DNA of 5,567 nucleotides from an uncultured Fusobacteriaceae bacterium (GTDB lineage Bacteria > Fusobacteriota > Fusobacteriia > Fusobacteriales > Fusobacteriaceae). Numbering within the stretch: the first letter of the stretch is position 1; every line of letters begins with the position of its first letter. Both the position numbers and the translations under genes were made by a program. Shown here in pieces: positions 1 through 5,567 of the stretch. The notes below the pieces were generated by a model that was not told the DNA's origin, did not search any database, and saw nothing but the letters and a program-made list of their open reading frames with translations. The stretch lies in assembly GCA_947072715.1 (NCBI GenBank), contig CAMTJB010000087.1, forward strand, positions 1 through 5,567, given 5' to 3'.

Positions 1-821
1 CTTCAGGTCAATGTTGGTTTAAAGTTCCTTCAGCAATAAAATTTAATATTATTGGATCATTTTCTAATAAAAATGTAAGTGGAAAAGATGTTATCCTACA
101 TATAATAGGTTTAATTGGTGTTGATGGAGCCCTTTATAAATCTATGGAATTTATGGGGGAAGGTTTAAAAAATTTAACGATGGATGATAGATTTACAATA
201 GCTAATATGGCAATAGAATCAGGGGCTAAAAATGGAATCTTTGAATTCGATAAAATAACTAAAAAATATGTCGATGCAAGAGTAAAACGACAATACAACA
301 CTTATTCTCCTGATAGTGATGCTATATATGAGAAAGAGTATACTATTGACTTATCAAAAATAGAACCAACAGTTGCCTTCCCTCATCTTCCTGAAAATGC
401 TAAGACAATTGAAGAGATTAGAAAAATGAATCCAATCAAAATTGATCAAGTTGTAATAGGTTCTTGCACTAATGGGAGAATAAGCGATTTAGAAATTGCT
501 GCTTCAATATTTAAAGGAAAAAAAATTGCCAAAAATGTTAGAGCAATAGTCATTCCTGGTTCTCAATCAGTATATATGGAAGCTTTAAAAAAAGGGTATA
601 TTGAAATTTTTATAGAAGCTGGCTGTATTGTTTCCACTTCAACATGTGGTCCATGTCTTGGAGGTCATATGGGAATTCTAGCAGAAGGGGAAAGATGTGT
701 AGCAACTACTAATAGAAATTTTGTTGGGAGAATGGGACATGTTGAATCAGAAATCTATTTATCTAGTCCCATAATAGCAGCTTCAAGTGCTATTAAAGGT
801 ATATTAGCTTTAATTGATTAA
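1..821 (+). CDS. leuC: 3-isopropylmalate dehydratase large subunit (partial, N-terminus missing)
   Basis: Large subunit of isopropylmalate isomerase, a [4Fe-4S] enzyme of the aconitase superfamily that interconverts 2- and 3-isopropylmalate with LeuD in the cytoplasm. The reading frame is open from base 3, upstream of the first in-frame ATG (144), and already encodes family sequence there ([14 protein letters not shown], then [17 protein letters not shown]). The gene therefore starts left of the window, and 144 is internal. 272 residues are visible; the short bacterial/archaeal LeuC type is about 420, so roughly 150 are missing. The three cluster-ligand cysteines are present: one in GSCTNGR (codon 465-467) and two in CGPCLGG (codons 645-647 and 654-656). 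The [19 protein letters not shown] and [10 protein letters not shown] blocks are also typical. The stop is TAA at 819-821, 24 bp before leuD. LeuC is hard to separate from homoaconitase or citraconate hydratase by sequence, but the leuD and leuB neighbours support the leucine role. Confidence 0.95.
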   Translation, partial: SGQCWFKVPSAIKFNIIGSFSNKNVSGKDVILHIIGLIGVDGALYKSMEFMGEGLKNLTMDDRFTIANMAIESGAKNGIFEFDKITKKYVDARVKRQYNTYSPDSDAIYEKEYTIDLSKIEPTVAFPHLPENAKTIEEIRKMNPIKIDQVVIGSCTNGRISDLEIAASIFKGKKIAKNVRAIVIPGSQSVYMEALKKGYIEIFIEAGCIVSTSTCGPCLGGHMGILAEGERCVATTNRNFVGRMGHVESEIYLSSPIIAASSAIKGILALID

Positions 822-835
822 TTATTTTTTATAAT

Positions 836-842
836 GGAGGAA
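836..842 (+). promoter_or_regulatory. Ribosome binding site deciding the leuD start
   Basis: GGAGGAA lies 4-5 bases before the ATG at 846. The earlier in-frame ATG at 834-836 overlaps the first G of this Shine-Dalgarno and has only an A/T run in front of it, so 846 is the better start. Confidence 0.8.
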
Positions 843-845
843 AAA

Positions 846-1328
846 ATGAAAATATACAAATATAAGGATAATATTGATACAGACGTAATTATTCCAGCAA
901 GGTATTTAAATACCTCAAATCATAAAGAATTAGCTAAATTTTGTATGATTGATATTGATGAAACTTTTTCAAAAACAGTTAAAGATGGAGATATTATTAT
1001 AGGAGGTGAAAATTTTGGGTGTGGCTCTTCAAGAGAACATGCTCCTATAGCAATAAAAGAATCTGGAATTAAATGCATTATAGCAAAATCCTTTGCAAGA
1101 ATTTTTTATAGAAACTCTATAAACATAGGGTTACCGATTATTGAAAATTCTGAAGCAGTAGATGACATAGATATAAGTGATAATATTGAAATAAATTTTG
1201 AATTAGGAATTATAAAAAATATAACTAAAAATAGAGAGTATAAGATAAATAAATTTCCTGAATTTATACAAAATATTATTAATAAAAATGGGTTATTAAA
1301 CTCATTAAAAGGAGATAAACATGAATAA
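846..1328 (+). CDS. leuD: 3-isopropylmalate dehydratase small subunit
   Basis: Small (swivel-domain) subunit that completes the active site of LeuC for 2-/3-isopropylmalate isomerisation. Starting at 846 it has 160 residues, the usual size of the short LeuD/HacB type (about 160-170) rather than the roughly 200-residue E. coli type. The N-terminal [11 protein letters not shown] (about residues 11-21) and the substrate-loop motif [14 protein letters not shown] (about 54-67) are diagnostic. The segment after the first motif reads [15 protein letters not shown]. As I recall, isopropylmalate isomerases carry YLRT-like residues here and homoaconitases YLVY-like ones, which favours isopropylmalate. 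The final codons overlap the leuB start by 8 bp (1321-1328), so the two are probably translationally coupled. An alternative start at 834 would add four residues (MEEK) but would place the ribosome binding site inside the gene. Confidence 0.95.
   Translation: MKIYKYKDNIDTDVIIPARYLNTSNHKELAKFCMIDIDETFSKTVKDGDIIIGGENFGCGSSREHAPIAIKESGIKCIIAKSFARIFYRNSINIGLPIIENSEAVDDIDISDNIEINFELGIIKNITKNREYKINKFPEFIQNIINKNGLLNSLKGDKHE
1307..1314 (+). promoter_or_regulatory. Ribosome binding site of leuB inside the leuD 3' end
   Basis: AAAAGGAG lies six bases before the leuB ATG (1321) and is itself coding sequence of leuD (Lys-Gly-Asp codons). Ribosomes finishing leuD at 1328 would clear or reload on this site, which fits coupled translation. 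Confidence 0.75.
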
Positions 1329-2394
1329 AAAAATAGCAGTAATAAAAGGTGATGGAATAGGTCCTGAAATCATTTCAGAAGCTATTAAAATTCTTGATAT
1401 AATCGCACAAAAATATAATCACTCTTTTTCGTATAATTTTGTTAATGCCGGTGGATGTTCCATAGATTTAAACGGTTCCCCTCTCCCCGATTCTACATTG
1501 AAATCTTGCTTAGAATCTGACAGTGTTTTATTGGGAGCTGTGGGAGGTCCTAAATGGGATAATAATCCTTCTCATTTAAGACCTGAAAAAGGTTTGTTAG
1601 AATTAAGAAAAGCCATGAATCTTTTCTCTAATATTAGACCTATAAAAATATTTAAATCTTTAGATAATATGTCACCTTTAAAAAAAGAAATAGTGGATAA
1701 AGGTATTGATTTAATTATTGTAAGAGAGTTAACTGGAGGAGTTTATTTTGGAAAACATTCTACTTACTTTGATGAATTCAATAAAGAAAAAGCTGAAGAT
1801 ATTATGAGCTATTCTAGAGAAGAAATAGAAAGAGTTGCTAAGGTAGCTTTTCAAATGGCTAGAAAAAGAAATTTTAAAGTTTGCTCAATTGATAAAGCAA
1901 ATGTACTTGATACCTCTAAATTATGGAGAAAGATCATAAAAGAAATAAGTGCTTTATATCCCGATGTTGCATATAGCAATATGCTAGTAGATAATGCTGC
2001 TATGCAACTTATTAAAAATCCATCTCAATTTGATATTATTCTTACAGAAAATATGTTTGGAGATATATTGTCAGATGAAGCCAGCATGATAACTGGTTCA
2101 ATTGGACTTATGCCTTCCTCTAGCTTAGGTGATACTCACCGTGGGTTATACGAACCTATTCACGGTTCTGCTCCTGATATTGCAGGACAGAACTTGGCTA
2201 ATCCAATAGGTGCTATCCTATCTGCAGCAATGATGCTTAAGTACTCTTTTAATATGATTAAAGAATCTCAAGCTATAGAGCAAGCAGTTAATTCTGCAAT
2301 TGACAGTGGTTTTCGAACTTCTGATATTTGGGAAGACGGCTTAATAAAGGTAACTTGCTCTGAGATGGGTAATATAATTGCGAAATTAATTTAG
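1321..2394 (+). CDS. leuB: 3-isopropylmalate dehydrogenase
   Basis: Cytoplasmic NAD- and Mg/Mn-dependent beta-decarboxylating dehydrogenase that converts 3-isopropylmalate to 4-methyl-2-oxopentanoate plus CO2. It is complete at 357 residues, a normal length. Visible family features are GDGIGPE (10-16); [11 protein letters not shown] (70-80); the substrate-binding region [18 protein letters not shown] followed by SNIRP, supplying Arg96 and Arg106; [11 protein letters not shown] with Arg135 and catalytic Tyr142; DKANVL with Lys192; VDNAAMQL with Asp224; and [14 protein letters not shown] with metal-ligand Asp248 and Asp252. The NAD-binding stretch [12 protein letters not shown] (278-289) is followed by [16 protein letters not shown]. 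Roles are assigned by family knowledge, not measured. The [11 protein letters not shown] signature separates it from isocitrate and tartrate dehydrogenases. It ends the leu operon, 21 bp before the terminator stem. The C-terminal CSEMGN replaces the commoner TxEMGD, a minor change. Confidence 0.97.
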   Translation: MNKKIAVIKGDGIGPEIISEAIKILDIIAQKYNHSFSYNFVNAGGCSIDLNGSPLPDSTLKSCLESDSVLLGAVGGPKWDNNPSHLRPEKGLLELRKAMNLFSNIRPIKIFKSLDNMSPLKKEIVDKGIDLIIVRELTGGVYFGKHSTYFDEFNKEKAEDIMSYSREEIERVAKVAFQMARKRNFKVCSIDKANVLDTSKLWRKIIKEISALYPDVAYSNMLVDNAAMQLIKNPSQFDIILTENMFGDILSDEASMITGSIGLMPSSSLGDTHRGLYEPIHGSAPDIAGQNLANPIGAILSAAMMLKYSFNMIKESQAIEQAVNSAIDSGFRTSDIWEDGLIKVTCSEMGNIIAKLI

Positions 2395-2415
2395 ATTTTG
2401 AATTTAACAATTTAA

Positions 2416-2467
2416 ATTAATAAAAAAGTCTAAGTTAGAATTAACCAACTTAGACTTTTTTATTAAT
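2416..2467. terminator. Bidirectional intrinsic terminator between leuB and the PTS operon
   Basis: A perfect 21-bp inverted repeat pairs 2416-2436 with 2447-2467 around a 10-base loop. The G/C-containing core is AGTCTAAGTT / AACTTAGACT. The outer part is an A-run on the left (2422-2427) and a T-run on the right (2456-2461), so a transcript from either strand ends in a hairpin followed by U residues. It sits between the convergent ends of leuB (2394) and the IIC gene (2493) and can serve both. Confidence 0.9.
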
Positions 2468-2492
2468 ATTTTATAATTTTTATATTTTATTC

Positions 2493-3761
2493 TTAATTTG
2501 CAAATAATCCTGCTATTTTACTAATTAAGATTCCTAATACTCCAAAGTCTGCATCTCCAAATGTTGTTCCTTGGAATCCTAATTTACCTAATAGTGGTAA
2601 TAACATTGCTGGTAAGAAAGATATCATAATTCCATGAACAAAAGCTCCAACTATTGCTCCTCTTTTTCCTCCTGTAGCATTCCCATATATCCCCGCTGTT
2701 GCTCCACAGAAAAAGTGAGGAATAAGTCCTGGTACAATAATACTTAAACCAAAGAATGGTAATAAGAATATTGACAATAAACCTGCTAAAAAACTAGACA
2801 TAAACCCTATAATTACTGCATTAGGTGAAAATGGAAATAAAGAAGGACAATCTAAAGCAGGTTTAGCATTAGGAACATACTTATCAGCTATTCCTTTAAA
2901 TGCTGGTACTATCTCAGCTATTAACATTCTAACTCCTGATAACACAATATATACTCCTGCTGAAAACTCTATTGCTTGTAACAGTGAGAATGTTAAAAAG
3001 TTAGCTCCTCCTGAAACATTTGTCTCAACATAATCCTGACCTGCAACTAATGACACTATAATGTATAGTATAGCCATTGTTAAAGAGATTGATACTGATG
3101 TATCTCTTAAAAAAGAAAGGTTTTTAGGTACTTTTATATCTTCTGTAGAATTCGATTTATCTCCTACTAACTCTCCAATTTTTGCAGAAACCCAATAAGC
3201 AGATGATCCAAAATGTCCAAGTGCTAATTCATCTGTTCCAGTAATTTGCTCTGTATATTTTTGTAAAAGAGCTGGAAACAACGCCATAGCTGCTCCTAAT
3301 ATTAATGCACCTAATATTACTACTATAACTGAGTTAGCACCTGTAACAGAAAGTATTGCCGATAATAAACAAGCCATAAACAGAGTATGATGCCCTGTTA
3401 AGAATATATATTTAAATCTTGTGAATTTTGCAATAACTATATTTATAATCATTCCTAATAGCATAATTAATGCTGTTTCAGTTCCTAATGTTTTTTGAGC
3501 CAGTGCTACAATAGCCTCATTATTTGGAATAACCCCTTGAATACCAAATGCATAGTCAAACATTTTTCCAAATATATCTAGTGATTTAACTATAACACCT
3601 GCTCCTGCTCCTAGTATTACGAATCCCATAATTGTTTTTAGAGTTCCTGAAATAACTTCACTTGTTTCTTTCTTTTGAATTATTAATCCTACTAGTGCAA
3701 ATAATCCTATCAATATCGCTGGTGTTCCCAGTATATCTTTCATTATTATATTTAATAACAT
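2493..3761 (-). CDS. PTS transporter subunit IIC, ascorbate (UlaA/SgaT) family
   Basis: Integral membrane permease of a phosphoenolpyruvate-dependent sugar phosphotransferase system. It should move the substrate across the membrane while the partner IIB phosphorylates it. At 422 residues it is somewhat shorter than E. coli UlaA (about 465). It is strongly hydrophobic, with about ten possible membrane segments (for example near 14-29, 43-60, 97-112, 127-164, 224-241, 256-280, 314-337 and 367-392). UlaA-family landmarks are GTLKTIMGFVILGAGAG (39-55), LTGHH (121-125), LGHFG (181-185), a cytoplasmic-looking STEDIKVPKNLSFLRD (205-220), GVRMLIAEIVPAFKGI (276-291), ALDCPSLFPFSPNAVIIGF (302-320) and FGDADFGVLG (401-410). 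The ATG at 3759-3761 is chosen because a strong Shine-Dalgarno precedes it. It is last in the IIA-IIB-IIC operon, 19 bp after IIB. The substrate is uncertain: homologues are usually labelled ascorbate-specific, but no catabolic genes follow. Confidence 0.92.
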   Translation of the reverse strand: MLLNIIMKDILGTPAILIGLFALVGLIIQKKETSEVISGTLKTIMGFVILGAGAGVIVKSLDIFGKMFDYAFGIQGVIPNNEAIVALAQKTLGTETALIMLLGMIINIVIAKFTRFKYIFLTGHHTLFMACLLSAILSVTGANSVIVVILGALILGAAMALFPALLQKYTEQITGTDELALGHFGSSAYWVSAKIGELVGDKSNSTEDIKVPKNLSFLRDTSVSISLTMAILYIIVSLVAGQDYVETNVSGGANFLTFSLLQAIEFSAGVYIVLSGVRMLIAEIVPAFKGIADKYVPNAKPALDCPSLFPFSPNAVIIGFMSSFLAGLLSIFLLPFFGLSIIVPGLIPHFFCGATAGIYGNATGGKRGAIVGAFVHGIMISFLPAMLLPLLGKLGFQGTTFGDADFGVLGILISKIAGLFAN

Positions 3762-3766
3762 TTTAA

Positions 3767-3777
3767 ATCACCTCTTT
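3767..3777 (-). promoter_or_regulatory. Strong ribosome binding site of the IIC gene
   Basis: Read on the minus strand, AAAGAGGTGAT lies about five bases before the ATG at 3761. It nearly matches the full anti-16S consensus and rules against the second in-frame ATG (residue 7). Confidence 0.8.
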
Positions 3778-3780
3778 TTA

Positions 3781-4044
3781 TTATAAAACTGCTTCTAATT
3801 TTTCTTTTAACTCTTTAACACTTACAATGTTTTCTAAACCAATTAGTTTAGCACCCTCTCTTTTAAAGTTATCCATAATGTCTTTAGCACCTATAAAGAT
3901 ATCCGCTGACATTGTTTTAGCTGTAGTTAAATCAGTATGACTAACCTCAGCTTCCTTTCCTAATTCTTTTAATACTTTTTTAACATTTAACTCCATCATA
4001 AAGCTACTTCCTAATCCATTTCCACATAAAACTAATATTTTCAT
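3781..4044 (-). CDS. PTS transporter subunit IIB, ascorbate/lactose-type
   Basis: Small cytoplasmic phosphocarrier that receives phosphate from IIA on a cysteine and passes it to the substrate carried by IIC. It is complete at 87 residues; IIB proteins of this family are usually about 85-100. The N-terminal strand MKILVLCGNGLGSS contains the active-site Cys7 in the typical C-G-N-G-x-G-S-S phosphate loop shared by UlaB proteins. The later ADIFIGAKDIMDNF segment also fits the family. It is translated between IIA (11-bp gap) and IIC (19-bp gap), so all three are surely one transcript. The IIC neighbour identifies it as a UlaB-like IIB rather than a galactitol or lactose one. Its chemical specificity cannot be read from the sequence. 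Confidence 0.92.
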   Translation of the reverse strand: MKILVLCGNGLGSSFMMELNVKKVLKELGKEAEVSHTDLTTAKTMSADIFIGAKDIMDNFKREGAKLIGLENIVSVKELKEKLEAVL

Positions 4045-4050
4045 TTTTAA

Positions 4051-4058
4051 TCCCCCTA
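4051..4058 (-). promoter_or_regulatory. Ribosome binding site of IIB merged with the IIA stop codon
   Basis: On the minus strand the IIA stop TAG (4058-4056) runs directly into GGGGGA, giving TAGGGGGA six bases before the IIB ATG at 4044. Termination and reinitiation are therefore almost at the same place, which suggests coupled synthesis of IIA and IIB. Confidence 0.7.
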
Positions 4059-4484
4059 TATATTTTTTTCTATTTCTTCTATATTTATTGCTTCAAAAAT
4101 TTTATTAACTTTCTCTTCATTGTCTAAAAGATCTGAAAGTTCTGTTAGAGCTTCTATATGTTCATTACTATCCTTTGCAGCTAAAACTATTACTAACTTT
4201 ACTAACTCTTTATCTTTTGAATAAGAGACACCTTCTCTTATTAGTAGAAAAGAAAAGACAGTTTTATTAACTCCGTTTTCTGGTCTCGAATGTGGCATTG
4301 CTACTCCTGGCATTAACACTACATAAGGTCCTATCTCTTTTATATTACTTATCATTGCATCAACATATCTAGGTTCAATATCCTTTTTTTCTATTAAAGG
4401 TTGAGAAGCTATAATTACAGATTCTTCCCAATTTTTTACCTTATCAATTATTTGAATATTCCCATTTAACAATTTTTTTAACAT
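4056..4484 (-). CDS. PTS transporter subunit IIA, mannitol/fructose-type (UlaC-like)
   Basis: Cytoplasmic phosphocarrier that takes phosphate from HPr on a histidine and hands it to the IIB cysteine. From the ATG at 4484 it has 142 residues, normal for a stand-alone IIA of the Mtl/Fru superfamily. The active-site histidine is His65 in PGVAMPHSRPE. A second conserved histidine appears in DSNEHIEALTEL (His109). The N-terminal helix NWEESVIIASQPLIEKKDIEPRYVDAMI matches the family pattern before the active site. A GTG at 4490 is in frame and would add two residues, but it abuts the Shine-Dalgarno, so ATG 4484 is preferred. First gene of the transporter operon, 118 bp downstream of the regulator and expressed from the promoter in that gap. 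It resembles the IIA-like domain at the end of the neighbouring regulator, which is expected for this regulator class. Confidence 0.93.
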   Translation of the reverse strand: MLKKLLNGNIQIIDKVKNWEESVIIASQPLIEKKDIEPRYVDAMISNIKEIGPYVVLMPGVAMPHSRPENGVNKTVFSFLLIREGVSYSKDKELVKLVIVLAAKDSNEHIEALTELSDLLDNEEKVNKIFEAINIEEIEKNI

Positions 4485-4487
4485 ATT

Positions 4488-4497
4488 CACTTCCTTT
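4488..4497 (-). promoter_or_regulatory. Ribosome binding site deciding the IIA start
   Basis: Read on the minus strand the sequence is AAAGGAAGTG followed by AAT and the ATG at 4484. The AGGA core is seven to eight bases from that ATG but directly touches the in-frame GTG at 4490, so the ATG is the likely start. Confidence 0.7.
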
Positions 4498-4526
4498 AAA
4501 AAGTAATTTTTAATACTCTTAAAATC

Positions 4527-4532
4527 ATTATA
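4527..4532 (-). promoter_or_regulatory. Probable -10 element of the PTS operon promoter
   Basis: On the minus strand a perfect TATAAT occurs at 4532-4527, predicting a transcript start near 4520 and a leader of about 36 bases before IIA. The hexamer 17 bases upstream (TGTATT) is a poor match to TTGACA. A good -10 with a weak -35 fits a promoter that needs an activator, here presumably the adjacent PRD regulator. The surroundings are A/T-rich, so chance occurrence cannot be excluded. Confidence 0.55.
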
Positions 4533-4565
4533 TACACTTTAATAAAAAAAATACATATACATATA

Positions 4566-4586
4566 TTTTCAAATTGAAATTGAAAA
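4566..4586. promoter_or_regulatory. Candidate operator for the PRD regulator
   Basis: TTTTCAA (4566-4572) and TTGAAAA (4580-4586) form an inverted repeat with a 7-base spacer. A further TTGAAA half (4574-4579) inside makes TTTCAA-A-TTGAAA and a tandem copy of ATTGAA. The centre lies about 56 bases upstream of the predicted transcript start, where activators commonly bind. Role inferred from position and symmetry only; the region is A/T-rich. Confidence 0.4.
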
Positions 4587-4592
4587 ATATAA

Positions 4593-4619
4593 AAAGAGAA
4601 CATTAAAAATGTTCTCTTT
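4593..4619 (-). terminator. Intrinsic terminator of the regulator gene, overlapping its 3' end
   Basis: A perfect 12-bp inverted repeat (AAAGAGAACATT at 4593-4604 with AATGTTCTCTTT at 4608-4619) encloses a three-base loop. In minus-strand transcripts the stem is followed by a T-rich tract (TTTTTATATTTTT, 4595-4583). The 5' arm of the RNA stem is formed by the last codons of the regulator (Glu-Arg-Glu-His-Phe) and the stop lies at the loop. It separates the regulator transcript from the PTS operon. Confidence 0.8.
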
Positions 4620-5567
4620 CATAAAATTCAATATATTCAATTATATTTTCCTTACGCTTTGCAGTTCTCAATCTCTCTAAGAAGCTCTCTTCATTAACCA
4701 AATAATTTATATCTTTTAAAAATTCTAAATGCTCTATCCCATCTTTTGAAGAGAAAGGTATTAAAATATCTACAAGTTTCTTATTAGGAAACTCTATTGG
4801 CTTATCCAAAACAACTATTCCAAATCCTGTTTTAGTATCACTTTTTAATGCTTTAGCATGAGGGATTGCAACTTTATCACCAAGAACTATATAAGAACCG
4901 TATTTATTTATAGTTTCTATCATCTCATTTGTATACTCTCTTTGAACAAACCCTTGTTTTTCTAAGAGCTCTCCACTTATTCTAATAGCCTCTTTCCAAT
5001 TTTTACATTTAACTCCTAAACTTATTCCATCCATTGTCAAATCTTTTATAGTTATTATTTTAGATTTTTCATCCTCTATAATTCTATGTTTAAATATCTC
5101 TAACAACTCTTTTTTTAATCCATTCATGTCGTTTATTGTGCAATGCTTTTCTATCCCACCAATTATTTCACTTAAAACAAATCTTTTCTTATGTTTAGGA
5201 ACACCTTGATTTATAAGATTTAGAATATCATTATCTGTTAAAATTGCATTTACTTTTATACTTTTTATACCAATTTCATCCCCTATTTCAATTGTAGAAA
5301 TAATTAGATCAATATCATTATTATCTAAGGTTACACTAAGTTTATTAAAAGGTATTATATCTATAATATTTACATTAAAATTTTCTCTTAACTGTTGAGC
5401 TAAAAGTTCCGAACTCCCATAACCATAGGTACAAACAACTAAAATATTTTTTATCTCTCTTTTCATCTTATTTTCTAAAGCCACTTTAAAATGAAGTGTT
5501 AAAAAAGCTAATTCATCATCAGAAACTTCTAATTTCAAAAATTCTTCCAATGGATATATAGCTAATC
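4603..5567 (-). CDS. BglG-family PRD transcriptional regulator with IIB- and IIA-like domains (partial, N-terminus missing)
   Basis: C-terminal half of a multidomain PTS-controlled regulator. The frame stays open to the window edge (LAIYP precedes the TTG at 5550), so 5550 is internal. 320 residues are visible; such proteins are usually about 600-700, with N-terminal HTH domains and two PRDs outside the window. Visible in order: the tail of a PRD (about 1-35, with VSDDELAFLTLHF); a GatB-like IIB domain (about 38-125) with a candidate phospho-cysteine, Cys45, in VVCTYGYGSSELL; then a Mtl/Fru-type IIA domain (about 170-316) with candidate phospho-His236 in KVAIPHAKA and a second His279 in DGIEHLEFL. 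Both potential phosphorylation residues are kept, so the domains could sense PTS flux. Regulators of this layout (MtlR, LicR, ManR type) generally activate DNA promoters, whereas RNA antiterminators of the family lack IIA/IIB domains. It lies just upstream of, and is probably the activator of, the IIA-IIB-IIC operon. A UlaR-like name is possible but unproven. Confidence 0.88.
   Translation of the reverse strand, partial: LAIYPLEEFLKLEVSDDELAFLTLHFKVALENKMKREIKNILVVCTYGYGSSELLAQQLRENFNVNIIDIIPFNKLSVTLDNNDIDLIISTIEIGDEIGIKSIKVNAILTDNDILNLINQGVPKHKKRFVLSEIIGGIEKHCTINDMNGLKKELLEIFKHRIIEDEKSKIITIKDLTMDGISLGVKCKNWKEAIRISGELLEKQGFVQREYTNEMIETINKYGSYIVLGDKVAIPHAKALKSDTKTGFGIVVLDKPIEFPNKKLVDILIPFSSKDGIEHLEFLKDINYLVNEESFLERLRTAKRKENIIEYIEFYEREHF

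Noticed and set aside
144..821. ATG at 144 as the start of leuC
   Set aside because: The frame is open to the left edge and encodes conserved LeuC sequence before 144, so this ATG is internal.
2468..2480. TATAAT-like sequence in TTTTATAATTTTT
   Set aside because: It lies between convergent gene ends in an A/T-rich tract with no downstream gene in either direction, so it is likely chance.
4485..4490. GTG at 4490 as the IIA start
   Set aside because: The Shine-Dalgarno directly abuts it; the ATG at 4484 has proper spacing.
4551..4566. ATACAT tandem (about 2.5 copies) upstream of the PTS promoter
   Set aside because: Too short and low-complexity to call a repeat; at most a local DNA-shape effect.
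4593..4619. Antiterminator (RAT-type) RNA target for a BglG protein
   Set aside because: The hairpin lies in the regulator's own 3' end, upstream of the PTS promoter rather than in its leader, and the regulator carries IIA/IIB domains typical of DNA-binding activators.
4603..5550. TTG at 5550 as the start of the regulator
   Set aside because: The frame continues to the window edge with PRD-like sequence, no ribosome binding site precedes the TTG, and the protein would begin inside a PRD.
1..5567. A novel defence, mobile or otherwise undescribed system
   Set aside because: Every gene fits a known metabolic or PTS family, the intergenic spaces are short and explained, and no transposase, phage, repeat-array or RNA-gene signal was seen.

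Overview
This is a low-G+C bacterial window holding ordinary metabolic genes: two convergent clusters that meet at a shared terminator. Several traits point to a Bacillota (clostridia-like) or Fusobacteriota chromosome. The coding DNA is very A/T-rich, Shine-Dalgarno sequences are strong (GGAGG, AAAAGGAG, AGAGGTGAT), genes are tightly packed, the leuC-leuD-leuB order is clostridia-like, and there is a PRD-type regulator beside a compact PTS operon. I cannot assign a genus from the sequence alone. I saw no phage, IS, CRISPR or RNA-gene signal.

Left half, + strand (1-2394): the end of a leucine-biosynthesis operon. leuC (isopropylmalate isomerase large subunit) enters from the left edge without its N-terminus. 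It is followed by a complete leuD (small subunit) and a complete leuB (3-isopropylmalate dehydrogenase). LeuC and LeuD together convert 2-isopropylmalate to 3-isopropylmalate. LeuB oxidises and decarboxylates that to 4-methyl-2-oxopentanoate, the keto acid of leucine. leuD and leuB overlap by 8 bp. leuA and the operon promoter would lie to the left, outside the window.

Middle (2395-2492): a 21-bp perfect inverted repeat with an A-tract on one side and a T-tract on the other. It can act as a bidirectional terminator for both clusters.

Right half, - strand (2493-5567): a PTS transporter of the ascorbate (UlaA/SgaT) family encoded as three separate proteins, in transcription order IIA, IIB, IIC. 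Upstream lies the C-terminal half of a BglG-family PRD regulator carrying IIB-like and IIA-like domains, which runs off the right edge. The regulator has its own intrinsic terminator, whose stem overlaps its last codons. Between it and the IIA gene are a promoter with a good -10 but poor -35, and a TTTTCAA-N7-TTGAAAA repeat at the position expected of an activator site. The simplest reading is that the regulator senses PTS phosphorylation and activates the transporter operon.

The operon ends after IIC with no sugar-acid catabolic genes, and the IIC differs from E. coli UlaA around the likely substrate site, so ascorbate as substrate is unproven. I found no convincing undescribed system. The points most worth checking are the transporter's substrate and the candidate operator.
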